NCBI RefSeq assembly: GCF_030445035.2
Contig: NC_080677.1
Span: 158,969,169 to 159,033,168, forward strand
Direction of reading: 5' to 3'
Origin: Dasypus novemcinctus
Lineage: Eukaryota; Chordata; Mammalia; Cingulata; Dasypodidae
Length of the DNA stretch: 64,000 nt
The notes below the pieces were generated by a model that worked only from the letters and a program-made list of their open reading frames with translations, was not told the DNA's origin and searched no databases. Both the position numbers and the translations under genes were made by a program. The stretch's first letter is position 1. Every line of letters starts with the position of its first letter. This document shows positions 22,398 to 33,310 of this stretch, piece after piece.

Positions 22398-22412
22398 AAA
22401 GAGGAGCTCAGG

Positions 22413-22690
22413 ATGAACCCATGGGTGCAGCGTAATGACCTTGGTCTGTTGGAAGGATCAACTATGAGAAACCAAGACGAAACTCAGGACACCAGGGTGT
22501 GAGGAAACGCGTAGAAGATATTTCAGACTCAGAGATGCCACATAACACCACTTCCCCTCCAACACCATCAGGTTACAAGCTACAGGCTGCATCTTTGCAG
22601 CTTAAAGTAGCAACTTGATTCTTCCCTTTTGTACCAGGACTTGAAGGAAGAAAAAAGCTTCCTCATCCTTTCCTGCATTCTTTCCTCACT
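22413..22690. other. unassigned non-coding DNA
   Basis: Nothing recognised. Confidence 0.35.
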
Positions 22691-22699
22691 CTGCAGTGG

Positions 22700-22905
22700 T
22701 GGCTGAAGTGCACGCCTGAGCTGCAATCTTGGTTATAGCCATGGGAATTGGGGAAGTGACTGCATTGCCCTGGACCTCATTTTCTGTATTTAAAATGGAG
22801 ATAATAGTAATAATAATAATAATAAGGTTGTTTCCCACATGATATTTTTAGGAGGACTAAACTAGAGCATGTGTGGGTAAGCACAAAATGTTAGCTACTA
22901 TTTTT
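22700..22905 (+). repeat. MIR-like ancient SINE with (TAA)n expansion
   Basis: The order GACCTCATTTTCTGTATTTAAAATGGAGATAATAG, then a TAA microsatellite (22801-22825), then GGAGGACTAAA and TTAGCTACTA matches the 3' half of MIR. Confidence 0.6.
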
Positions 22906-24655
22906 AAAAAATTATTTGCAAAGGGGGGCTGTGGCTTTTCAAGGGATCCTTGCTCTCTGATGCCTGCTGCCACCAGCCTTGTCTTTGCCCCATGACCTCT
23001 GGGTCCCTCCACTACCCCGGGCCCGCCCTAGACAGAGATAAGGATTAAAGAGCCTGCCCTGGGGACCCCGTGGGCGCCGTCGGCTGGACGCGGAGTGGCC
23101 CTCCAGGGAGCACACCGCGTTCTTGCCTTGCTTCTGGCACCAGCCTTACTGCCAGTTATTTAACGGGCATCTTCCTTGGGGTCCCGAACCCACTCAAACT
23201 CTGCCTGCCCTCAGTGCATCCCCTCCCGGAAGTCTCTTCTTCCTGAAGGGCCCATCTCCATTCTCTCTCTCCTTTAAAATCATTCTTGATTCCCTCTTTG
23301 TGCTTAAATGTGACATACTGAAAGAGGAGAGTTGGCTCCGCTGGGGGCGGCCGGGTCGGGGGCCGCTAGGGGCACGTGTGTGGTTAGTGCTCCCCACGCG
23401 GTCACTGGCTGGTACCACGAGGCTGGAAGCGCCACAGCACGTGAGGCGCCCCTGCTTTCCTGTGCCAGCACCTCTAGGACCTGGCACAGACCCCGGAAGT
23501 GGTTGGCACGCAGCATGTCTTGGATGATGCCTGATCGGCTCTCCATGATATTTACATTTTTTGTCACCATTCCCAACAATGCCTTCTCTTGTGAAACCTC
23601 CAAGGTCTCTCACGTGGACTTTGAAAAACCCTCCTGTCGGGAGACTTGGAATCATCAGCCATCCACGAGTTGGAAACCTGGTTCGGCCACTTGGAAACTT
23701 CCAGTCTTGCTTTTCTTATTTCTTTTGTGGAAATGATGAAACGTACTCATATGGGGGAGTAAAGGAAATAACATCCTTCAAGGCTTAGGCAGCTCCTGAC
23801 ACGTAGTGAATTCTCCATGCGTCTCGGCTGGAGGGGAACAGGGAGTGGGGGCACGCAGGGTGCTCTTCCCCCTAAATTGCAATACCTAGGCTCTGGAACT
23901 CTGGTTCTTTTGACTCTCCTTTAAATCTCGCCATCTGAATTTCCTTCCCTCAGGACTTTACTCTCCGTTTAAAATTAATGGCGACTCTGATAAGCTAATT
24001 CTTGCTAATGGCTGTTCTCTTTGGGGCTTAATGTTTCAGCTCTCTGGTAATATTTTTCATCTTAACAGTTCCCCAAATGACCCAAAAAGATCATTCTAAA
24101 GATGAAACATTTGACCCCGTAGCAGATGGGCTGGTGGTTTTCTTCCACCAGGCTCAGGTTCCTACAGGCCTCCAAGGTCCACCTGTTGGCAAGACAAGCT
24201 ATCGCAGGAGTCCCTGCCTGACGTGGAGACCCAAATGTAGACCCCGTTAGCTGCGGGCTCAACGCTGGCCTCAGATGTTCTGCCTTGTCTGGTCTTGGTA
24301 TCACTGTCCTTCTAGAAGTCCTGCTCCTCTCTTTCCAGTCTTCCTCCATGAGACTGGCACCCTTGCTTCCAGCCCTAGAGGCACCCTGGTCACCCTCCGT
24401 GTGCTGACAGATGTCACCCAATGTCCATCAGGCTGGAGCATCCTGTGCTTGTTTGCTAGTGGCCTGGGTAGGATCCACCTTCCTGCCACGAGGTCAGCTG
24501 CACCTGAGGACCTTAAATGCATCCATATGCTCTGGAGTCTGTCCTCTCTCCTAGAACCAGTTTCTGTAGTGCTTGGCCAATCCAAGAAGTAACGCCTAGA
24601 TCCAGCACCCTCCAGCCTGCCTTCTCCCAGCAGAGTTACCTGGATCATTGTTATC
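22906..24655. other. unassigned DNA, locally GC-rich
   Basis: There are CpG-containing stretches near 23060-23115 and 23335-23400. Open frames of 119-153 codons overlap on both strands with no recognisable domain. No gene is called. Confidence 0.4.
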
Positions 24656-24660
24656 TGGAT

Positions 24661-24696
24661 CATTGGTAGCAAAAGCGAGCCCTTTTGCTACCAATG
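24661..24696. repeat. perfect 15-base inverted repeat, 6-base loop
   Basis: The left arm CATTGGTAGCAAAAG (24661-24675) pairs perfectly with the right arm CTTTTGCTACCAATG (24682-24696) across the loop CGAGCC. Just upstream, CTGGATCATTG occurs twice (near 24640 and 24655). No terminator, RNA gene or transposon of known type is evident. Confidence 0.9.
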
Positions 24697-25435
24697 CAAC
24701 GATTCTGTGCAGGAAGTTATTTATCTTACCTATCAGAAAGCTAATATCTTCAGTTCATTGAGTTAGTCATTTTTAAAATACTCTGAATAGTTAACAAAAC
24801 AAAACAAAAAACAAAAAACAAAACCCACACTGAATTATAATTTACCCCAAATCCCCAGGATTATATTTTTTATTAAGAGATCTTTAATGTAATCATAAAA
24901 GCTGCTGCAGTTTATCTGTATGAAATTGTTTTAATTATGGCAGGATCTGGGAATCTTAGTCACATATCTCCATCTTAAGGTGTATCGTAAAACGATCTAT
25001 AAAACTCTAGAAAATAACCCAAACTTTCTTGAATGTTGAAAATAAAGACTCAATAGCACATTTATCAGGAGATGTCACAGATTTATGTAATAACAACTTT
25101 AAAGTGATAAGTAATCATAATTTCAAAAATATTGGGAATGACTGGCTTCTGGTTTTGGAAACATGGCCTCTGTTATACCAAGGATTAACAATGTATAGAC
25201 CATCTGTCATATTTGAGAGTAATTTGAAATTCTCCAGACATTTTCCTACCAATCCTGCATTATAAATTACGATGAAAGTCTTGGGCCATGGAACCTATAT
25301 CTTTGGTAGGTTTGATAACGCTTAATAAAATTTTCTAAGAAAAAAATGTATTTCATTTTCCAAACAGAAGATTTGTGAAGGGGAGATACCAAGTGGGAAA
25401 GTTCTTTTTTATTGTCTTAGAGCATGCTCTAAAGA
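24697..25435. other. unassigned AT-rich DNA
   Basis: It holds an (AAAAC)n-like run at 24796-24824. No gene or confidently named repeat is present. Confidence 0.4.
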
Positions 25436-25439
25436 AGGT

Positions 25440-27790
25440 AAAGGTCAGTTCACATCACTCCATCCCTGTTTCCTCCCAGATAGAGTAACTGACACTAGAC
25501 TTGCTCTTCCACTGAAAAATCTGGAAAACTAGACAAAGTGTATCATCTCAAAAACTGTTTTTAGACCTTGGTTACCAGGAAGCACAGGGCTATGATCCCT
25601 GATACAAGGGATACAAATGGTCCTCAGTGCCCCAGATTTCTGCAGAAAGTACTTTGGGACTCTAGTGTAAGAAGGATGAATCAAAGCAGAATACTGCCAT
25701 CTCCACGAGATGATTGGAGAGACACTAGAGTTCATGGGGGCTGAGGAGGCTAAGATTTTTCAGACAGAGTACTGGAGAGGAGGAAGCTACACAGAAAAAA
25801 CAAAAACAAAAACTGTTTTAGGGTGAAACGCCATGAAAATTTCCAAACAGTTGAATTCAGAATAGCCAGAATGAAAAAACCTGGTTGAACCCCCAGGATA
25901 TATGAAGAGCCCTGCCTTAGTAGTAGGGCTAAACTTGCCCTAGCATGAAGTCTATTCAAGATCTGTGCTAACAAAGTTTAAAACAAGTCTCGAGAGGTTC
26001 AAGCTGATCCATGAATGACTTACTAGCCTCTCAAAATAAACACTTAATACTGCTGAAAGGTAAACAACACAATTTCAACGCTCAACAATGTAATATCAAC
26101 AATGTCTGGCATTTGATAAAAAATTATGAGACATGCAATGAAACTAGAAAATATGCCTGATAACCAGGAGCAAATTAATAAATTAAAACAGACATAGAAA
26201 TGAAGGGAAAACATGGAATTTGTAGATTTTAAACATTTACTTAATATATTAAAGATCACAAATAAAGCTGAAAATCATTTATCAGCGAGAAAAGACTAAT
26301 CAAATCCACAATGAAATACCATACATAGTCACTAGAATGGCTAAACCTGATAAGAATGGCAATCCTGAATGCTGATACTGGTGAAGAACTACTGGACCTC
26401 TCACACCTCACTGGTAGGAATGTAAAATGGGCAAATCACTTTGGAAAATTGTTTAACAGATGCCTAAAAAGTTAAACATACCCTTACTATATGACCCCAT
26501 GTCTTTGCTTGAGTCTTTTGTGGACCCCTGAAAATTATATTCATAAGCTAACCCATTCCTGTGCATGTCAGCCTATTGTATGTGGGACCTTTCAGTTGGA
26601 TTCAGTTAAGGGACCTTTTGATTAGATCGCTTTTGAATAAATCACTTCTGTTAAGGGCCTTTGATTAGATTGTTGAACCCAGTGGCTCCTAATCCTTTTT
26701 CTGTCATATTATATAAACTGAGGGCTGAATGCAGAGACACACAAAGAAAGAGAGCTTTAAACTTTTACCCTGCCATATGAGAGAGGACTCCAGTATTGCC
26801 TACCCTGCAGAAAGACGGAGAAACCCCAAGAGGTGGAGAGAGAGGCCACAGGCAAAATGAGCAGAGCAGCATGAAGCTGAAAAGACGAGGCCTGGGGAGA
26901 GACAAGCCATGTGCCCGATCGCCCACAGCCAAACTCAGGGAGAAAGTGAGCCTGGAATGGAAGGCAGACACCAGCTGCCATTTTGTCTTACCACGTGGCA
27001 GGAGCCCAGGATCGCTAGCAGCCAAACTTTGGTAAGACAGGGTCTCTGATAACGCCTTGCTTTGGACATTTTCACAGCCTCAAAAGTGTAAGATTTTACC
27101 TTAATAAATGCCCATTATAAAAGTCAACCCATTTCTGGTATTCTGCTCTGGCAGGCCTTAGCAAACTAAAATACCCCATCATTCTCTCCTAGGTTTTCAC
27201 TCAACGAGAAATGGAAGCATACATCCACACAAAAATTGTACATATATGCACACAGTAATTTTATTCATGATAACCCAGAGAGCTAAATGTCCATCAACAG
27301 ATGGATGGAAAATAAAATTATACTATATTCATGCAATGGGGTACTATTCAGTGATAAAGGAATAGACTGCTAATTCATACAATTAAGGTAAATCAGAAAA
27401 ACACATTATGCTAAATAAGAATTCAGTTACAACTACATTTACAATTGTATAACATATAATTTTATTTATTTGAAATTCTAGAGAAGACAAAATTAATTTA
27501 TAATGACAGAAAGGAGATCAGTTGTTATGCAGGTGGGGGTGGGAACTGATAGCGAAATGGCACATGAGGACTTTTGGGGATGATGCTGTGTATTGTGATT
27601 CTACGGTTATATGCATATATATATTTGTCAAAACTCATCAAACTGTTCACTTAATGATTTCATTTTCTATAAATTATCCATGTAAAAAGCTGATTTTTAA
27701 AAGAACTGGCAGTAAACTTGAAAAATATTTCATCATGCTTATGACATACTTGGCATCAAGTCATTTTATAGTGGAGAAAGTATAATTTGT
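25440..27790 (+). mobile_element. old L1 (5' region and 3' region), split by an LTR
   Basis: The part at 25490-26280 resembles an old L1 5' region (AATGTCTGGCATTTGATAAAAAAT). The part at 26290-26499 and 27179-27790 resembles the end of ORF2 and the 3'UTR (TCACTAGAATGGCTAAA; CTAAATGTCCATCAACAGATGG). Most of ORF2 is missing. The L1 reads on without a break when the LTR at 26500-27173 and one CCCCA are removed. Confidence 0.65.
26500..27173 (+). mobile_element. MaLR/ERVL-like LTR with a perfect 5-base duplication
   Basis: It starts TGTCTTTGC and ends GCAAACTAAAATA. Identical CCCCA pentamers lie at 26495-26499 and 27174-27178. Near the 3' end it has TAATAAATGCCCATTATAAA and CAACCCATTTCTGGTATTCT. 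At 674 bases it is the longest LTR of this group in the window. It interrupts an L1 in the same orientation. Confidence 0.85.
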
Positions 27791-28031
27791 GTTTTATGAC
27801 TTAATGAACATAGAAATGTGTTTTTCCACACTCCCAAGATCCAAAATGTTCCCAACATTTACAAATTTACAAAAATGAATTAAATTATTTATTGTGGACC
27901 TCTGTCCCTCATTTTAATATAAATAGCTTGGTGAAGATCATTCTCAGCAATTTCTCTCTTAATGTGAGGTGGGGAGAGGGTGGCAAGCAAAAAAGCTCTA
28001 AGATCCATGACTCATTGAAAAATATTGTGGC

Positions 28032-28126
28032 AGAAAGAGAAAGAGAAAGAGGGAGAGAGAGAGAAAGAGAGAGAGGGAGGAAGGGAAGGAGGAAAGGAGG
28101 GAGGGAGAAAAGAGAGAGAAGGGGAA
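28032..28126. repeat. 95-base uninterrupted homopurine run
   Basis: Only A and G occur for 95 bases, as GAAA, GAGA and GGGA(A) blocks bounded by C at 28031 and T at 28127. Such runs can form triplex (H-)DNA. Confidence 0.95.
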
Positions 28127-28955
28127 TGACTCAAACAGGAGAAGCAAGAGAAATTGATAGCAAATTTCATCTATACTTTATTTAAGGCCTGCCCAAAATT
28201 AGGTTATTATATGCTGATTGAACTGATAAACTTTTTCACTTCCACCAGAAATTAAGGTTTGAGTGATGTTTCCTCATCAGAATATTCTTAAACATCACCT
28301 ATAGAAATTTTCCTATGAATGTAGGTCAAAATTTATAGGTTAAAGAGAAACTTATTTCTCCTTTAAACTCTATAAATGTTGGAAATTTTTAAATAAGATA
28401 ATTTTTAAAAATTCTCCATAAGGTTAGCAATGCAGGATGTATCATTACCCGTGAAGATAAAGGGCTCCTAATACACAAAGTCAGTGGAAAACTCATGTGC
28501 CATATTTCAGCATCGGAAGCATTTCTCTAGGTTGTGATGCTGGCACAGCAATGCTGAGACACGCTGTCTGGCAATTGGCTTCTCTTGTGTGCTGGTGAGT
28601 TTTAGTTTCCGGTTAAGCATGGTTTTGCAGGCCATCTGATACGTATGAGCTGAACAGAGAGCCAGGATAAAAAAGAAAGATCTATGTAGCTTTTTCTCTC
28701 CATCAGAGCAAGCCCAACCCAGGAAGCCTCCAAAGCAAGTGTCCACATTGCTTTGCATCCTTCTCAGAGCACGTGGGCCAAGCACTTGTTTCCTGCTCAG
28801 GATTCCTTCCTCCTGGAGTTTCCGTCCACGTAGAGATGCTGGCATCAGCGAGACAGTACAGCATGGTTCCAGAAGTCTGTGATGTATTATTTCACACTGA
28901 CTTAACTAAAGAAGCAGGTCAGTGGCATCTGGAATCTCTCTCAAGAGGTATTTGG
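28127..28955. other. unassigned DNA
   Basis: It includes an open frame at 28507-28845 (reverse, 112 codons) with no domain I recognise. I do not call it a gene. Confidence 0.4.
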
Positions 28956-28959
28956 TGTT

Positions 28960-29300
28960 AAAATTTTAAGACCCTGTGCCAAATTATGCTCTCAAGAGAC
29001 TGTAACAATTTGTATCCTTACTGATGGCATTACAAAAATAATATTCCATCTCAGCTATTGCCAACCTTTAAAAACATGTGCAAATTGGCCATTGAAAACA
29101 GAATTGTTTAAAAATGTGCATTTCTTTGGCCATTAAAGAAGTGAATCTCGTTATATATTTGAGATTATCTATTTCTGTTTATAGTAATTGTCCATGGTAT
29201 TTATTTTTCTATTATAGCACCATTTTTATTAATGTTTTGCAAAAGCTTTTTATACATTAAGGGTTTTACCTGGCAATGCACAGTTTTCCATACAATTCAG
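28960..29300 (-). mobile_element. L1 3'UTR-like fragment, antisense
   Basis: The run of TTTGTATCCTTACTGATGGC, then GCATTTCTTTGGCCATTAAAG and GCTTTTTATACATTAAGGG follows the order of an old L1 3'UTR on the reverse strand. It is strongly diverged. Confidence 0.5.
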
Positions 29301-29726
29301 GAGGTTCATGAACTCTGAAATCTATCCATATATCCCCAGGGTTTAGAGGTTAAGAGCTTCTGCTATGAAATTTGGCTTTCTTGTCATGCTCCAAAAGATG
29401 TATCCCATGCAAAATTATATTTCTTTAGTTTTTTGGGGGGGTTTTCTTCAGTGTTTTATGTTCAGAATACACATTTCTGTATTTTAAAAATCCATTTGGA
29501 GCCAATTGACAGAATGTTAGAGAATAATCTAGGGACTGAAAAGCACAGTAAATCCAGAGGTGGATGAGAATTGTGGCTGATGGTACAGATGCAAGAGTGT
29601 CCTTTGTGAGCTAGACACATCACAATACATCATTATTGCAGGGTGGTGGGAATATGAAGAATATGGAAAAACACAACTGCAGTGAGTAATAATGTAATAT
29701 TCTTGCATCTATGCCAAAATGTACTG

Positions 29727-30930
29727 TGCTGATAATGGGGGAGTATGGAAAATGTGTGCCAAATACATTAATACACTATGGACCTGGTAGTAATCGGATG
29801 ATATTATCTCATTATCTGTAACAAATATTCCACCATAGTGTGGTATGGTGATAGAGGGTTGTTGTTTGAGAATTCTGTACATGTGCATGATTGTTTTGTT
29901 AAGTTTACAACTTCTGTCATAAAAATACATTTAAAAAATAATAATAGGGTGAATTGGGGGAAAATACACCAAATATAAGATAAGGACTATAATTAGTATA
30001 AGATTTGGACAATATTCTTTCATAATTTGTAACAAACATCTTATGACACTGCAAGGTGTTGGTGGAGGGTTGGTATATGGGACTCCTGTATGATGCTATG
30101 CATGTTTGCTTTGTGTAGCAGTTTGATATGGTTATGAATCCCAAAACTAGATATTGGATTATGCTTGTAATCTGATCTGTACCTGGGCCTGATTGAGTTA
30201 TGATTAGGGCTTTAATTGGGCCTCGTTATTAAGGCATTGAGTCCCTGCCCCTTGGTGGGTGGGGATTCACAGATAAAAGGTATGGCAAAGGACAGAGTTG
30301 CAGGTTTCTAATGTTGGAGTTTTGATTGTGGAGTTTGATACTGAAGTCTTAAGCTGGAGCCCTGGGGAAAGAGACAGAGCTGCTTGCCTGATAGTCTACA
30401 GCCGACCTTGTGGAGCACACGGAGGAGCTGAGCCCAGAGGAACCTAGGAAGCCTGAGCCCTCACAGACATCAGCAGCCATCTTGCTCCAACATGTAGAAA
30501 TAGACTTTTGTGAGGGAAGTAACTTATGCTTTATGGCCTGATAACTGTAAGCTCCTACCCCAAATAAATACCCTTTATAACGCCCAGCAGATTTCTGGTG
30601 TTTTGTATCAGCACCCCTTTGGTTGACTAATATATTCCGTAAGTTCCCAGCTTTTACTCTACATTTACTGCTTATGTATGTTCATAAATAAATGGTATAA
30701 AAATAATAATAATAGGGTGGGCTGGGGGAAATAGTCTTTGATTAGTAGTAATATTTTGAGGATGCTCTTTAATCATTAGTTAAAAATGTTTAACAACAAT
30801 GCAAAGTATTGGTGGTAGGGTGAGAGCCCTCTATGATGTTATGTATATTTGTTTTGTAAGTTCACAACTATTACTGTACACTTACAGTTTATGTATGTTC
30901 ATGTATGAGTGATATACTTCAATAAATTTA
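29727..30930 (+). repeat. three tandem units in the L1 3'UTR
   Basis: The units are about 29727-29943, 29944-30713 (including the 521-base LTR) and 30714-30930. Each has a GGGGGA(A/G)-type start, then TAACAAA(T/C)AT, GTTTGTTTTGTAAGTTCACAAC-like and ATAATAATAG-like parts. The same three-unit order occurs in reverse at 55146-55840. Confidence 0.75.
30114..30634 (+). mobile_element. MaLR/ERVL-like LTR, TGTAGCAG subtype, inside L1
   Basis: It starts TGTAGCAGTTTGATATGG and ends TTGGTTGACTAATATA. Its reverse-strand relatives lie at 5499 and 63002. The L1 sequence resumes with GTAAGTTC right after it. The flanking pentamers CTTTG and TTCCG are only a weak match, so the 5-base duplication has decayed. 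Confidence 0.8.
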
Positions 30931-30937
30931 AAAAAAC

Positions 30938-31145
30938 TAATAGAAGATTAAAAAATATAAACATTTCTACATTCCTAGTTTTGACAAAAATAAAGCAGGT
31001 TATGCATGAAAAATAAATGAGAAAATAAATATTCATTAGAATGTATAATTATTAATGTTTATATTCACATTTATACATTAAAATGTACATGTTTTATATT
31101 CTAGAGAAAATTGGATTTCTGTGAATAAAATCTCACGCAATTTAA
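30938..31145 (+). other. 3'-transduced flank carried by the L1
   Basis: These bases lie between the L1 3' end and the downstream target duplication. They end AATAAAATCTCACGCAATTT plus seven A. They should match the genomic flank of the parent L1 elsewhere in the genome. The call rests on structure alone. Confidence 0.65.
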
Positions 31146-31234
31146 AAAAATCCATTTGGAAATTATTTTGTTAGAAGTGATGTAAAGATCCATCTTTATT
31201 TTTACAAAATGGCTAGTTGGTTTCCCAACATCAT

Positions 31235-31689
31235 TGTGATGGTTAGGCTCCTGTGCCAACTTGGCCAGGTGTTGGTGCCGGGTTGTTTGGTCAAAGAAGC
31301 ACTGGCCTAATTGTTACTAGGGGACTGTTTCACGGACTTAAATCATTATTAAGTTGATTGCATCTCTGGCTGATTACATCTACAATCAACTGAGGAGATT
31401 GCCTTCAAGCAATGAGAGATGTCTCATCCAATCACTTGAAGGCCTTACAAAGAGAAATGATGATTTCAGCAGGCAGAAGAAAGGAGTTCCATCTGGATTG
31501 CAGACAGCCAGCTTCTTGTGGCAATTCATCAAAAACCTTCATCGGAGTTCTTAGCTTGCAACTTGCCCTCCTAAATTTGGACTCATGCATCCCTAAAGTT
31601 GCATGAGACAGACAATTTTTATTAAGTCTCGTAATGTTTACTGACATCTCCTGTGGGTTCTGTTTCCTTAAAGAATCCTGACTAATACA
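31235..31689 (+). mobile_element. ERV3-type LTR (ERVL/MaLR-like)
   Basis: It starts TGTGATGGTTAGGCTC and ends GAATCCTGACTAATACA. Flanking pentamers ATCAT (31230-31234) and ACCAT (31690-31694) fit a 5-base duplication with one change. It has the hallmark CATCCAATCACTTGAAGGCC. A reverse-strand relative lies at 14846-15198. Confidence 0.8.
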
Positions 31690-31694
31690 ACCAT

Positions 31695-32178
31695 TTATGG
31701 AATAATCAATGCTTCCGCAACTGACATAAAGGTGCATCTTTGTCTTAGACCATGTTGCCATATATTCTGGATCTAATTCTAAATCCTCCATTCTCTTCCA
31801 CTGAACTATTTATAGCTGGACTTGCACCATGTGGATACACTGCTGGTTGCCAACCTTCTGTTCACTCTCATTCTTATTTCACATTCTTCCTGACTATTAG
31901 AATCCCAGTTTTGATCAGCGTGCTAATATGCCTAGCCAAAAACCTATTTTTTTAATCAGACTTCCTTGCAGCTGGGTTAGTCATGTGACACTTCTAGGTA
32001 GTTGCAATGTAAGTGAAAATCATTATGAGAGTCTTCCGGAAAGTCTCTTTAAAAAGGGGCCATCTCAACTGACTTAAGCCTTTTATCTGTTTATCTCTTG
32101 TCTTGCTTGTGGGAACCCAAAAGTGACGTTGGATGTGGAGCCACCATCTTGTGACCATGAGGTAACACGCTTGAAAAT
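31695..32178. other. unassigned non-coding DNA
   Basis: Nothing firmly recognised. Confidence 0.35.
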
Positions 32179-32190
32179 AAAAGTACTCAC

Positions 32191-32353
32191 ATACTTACCT
32201 GGCCAGGGAGATGCCATGATCACCAAGGTGCCTTTCCCAGGGCCAGGCTTGTCCATCGCTCTCTGGATGTGCTGACCCCCCGCGATTTCCCTAAATGTGG
32301 GGACCTCGGCTGTCTAGCTTGTGGTATGGGGGACTGCATTTGCGTTCTCCCCT
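32191..32353 (+). pseudogene. RNU1 pseudogene: retrotransposed U1 snRNA pseudogene
   Basis: The 163 bases align end to end with mammalian U1 snRNA (164 bases). The 5' splice-site-pairing end ATACTTACCTGG is intact. GATCACCAAGGTG, GGATGTGCTGACCCC, GCGATTTCCC and the 3' stem-loop up to CTCCCCT can all be followed. The Sm site AATTTGTGG has become AGCTTGTGG, and there are scattered substitutions and small indels. The perfect 12-base duplication AAAAGTACTCAC (32179-32190 and 32356-32367) shows L1-type retrotransposition. No snRNA promoter element (PSE) is seen upstream, so it is most likely silent. Confidence 0.93.
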
Positions 32354-32684
32354 AAAAAAGTACTCACTGAGGATAGTTGAGAGGAAATATCAGGAGGTTC
32401 ATTTCTGCCTGAAGGTATTGTGGAACTTCTGTGTGGACCCCAGCTCCCCACCTCTAGATTTCCTATTATGTGAGGAGAATACAACCCACCATGCTCAAAA
32501 CTACTGCGTAAACTAGGTTTCTGCTTTTTATTACTTAAATATCTGGTAAGGTATTACTCTTCTTTTTTATAATTTTATAGCTACTCTCACACTAAATGTT
32601 TTCTTTAATTCTTAAGAAATAATCTTATTTGGTTTTTATTGGAATCTTCTTAATTCATATAGTTGAAGACAATCTAACCTTGTC

Positions 32685-32890
32685 TTTGGAAACTGACTGC
32701 CTGGGTTTGAGTCCTGACTATGGCCCTTAGTAGCTGCACCACCCTGGACAAGTTATTAGTCTATCTGTGCATCAGTTTCTCATTTGTAAAATGTGGATAT
32801 TGTAGCATTAAACGAGTAAATATGTGTAAAGCATTTAGAACCAAATCAGGCACATAGAAATTGCTTAATAAATATTAGCTACTATTATTT
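32685..32890 (+). repeat. MIR SINE
   Basis: GACTGCCTGGGTTTGAGTCC (B box region), CACCCTGGACAAGTTATTAG, ATCAGTTTCTCATTTGTAAA and GCTTAATAAATATTAGCTA follow MIR from head to tail. Confidence 0.85.
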
Positions 32891-32999
32891 TAAATGGATC
32901 TATTTAGAAAGTGTTAATGCTTAGTGGTATTGTCTTACTTATTACTCAAAACAAATATGCTCTTTATTATATTTAATTTCTTTTGTAAGACCATAGAGT

Positions 33000-33298
33000 G
33001 TTTTGTTTTTAGATTTTTAAAAAAACTTTATTTTGAAATATTTTCAAACTTACAGGACAGTTACAAAAATAGTACAAACAACATATAGAAAACTCCAAGT
33101 ACTCTTATCCCTCCAGTTACCCAGATCCACCAATTTTAATATTTTGCCACATTTACCATATCATTCTATTCTATCTCTATCTATCTACCTACATACCTAC
33201 ATATTTAACTATATACCCAATCTACTTTCTGAACACTTGTGCACATCATGCTGTTTGAACACTTATCCTGCCATGTACATTCCCTAAGAACAGGGATA
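33000..33298 (-). mobile_element. L1 3' end fragment, antisense
   Basis: TTTATTTTGAAATATTTTC, CTTACAGGACAGTTACAAAA and TAATATTTTGCCACATTTACC match the antisense of a common old L1 3' end. It includes a CTAT/CTAC simple run at 33175-33205. Confidence 0.65.
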
Positions 33299-33310
33299 TT
33301 CACTTATTTT

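Larger units (their letters stand above)
29486..31160 (+). mobile_element. 5'-truncated L1 with tripled 3'UTR and 3' transduction
   Basis: The target duplication AAAAATCCATTTGGA lies at 29486-29500 and 31146-31160. L1 homology starts exactly at 29501 (GCCAATTGACAGAATG). It matches, in reverse, the L1 at 55146-56270. The L1 itself ends at about 30937 (CTTCAATAAATTT plus A run), where the 55-kb copy also ends. About 208 further bases (30938-31145) end in AATAAA (31125-31130) and an A run before the second duplication. The preceding TTTT before AAAA fits the L1 endonuclease site. The 3'UTR holds three tandem units of about 215-250 bases. The LTR at 30114-30634 interrupts unit 2. Confidence 0.85.

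Noticed and set aside
23123-23736. GC-rich frames near 23.1-23.7 kb as a CpG-island gene
   Set aside because: CpG density is only local and short; frames overlap on both strands without a recognisable product.
28507-28845. 112-codon reverse frame as a gene or processed pseudogene
   Set aside because: No known domain, no A tail and no target duplication were found.
32191-32353. Functional U1 snRNA gene
   Set aside because: The Sm site is altered, target duplications flank the copy directly and no PSE is visible upstream.
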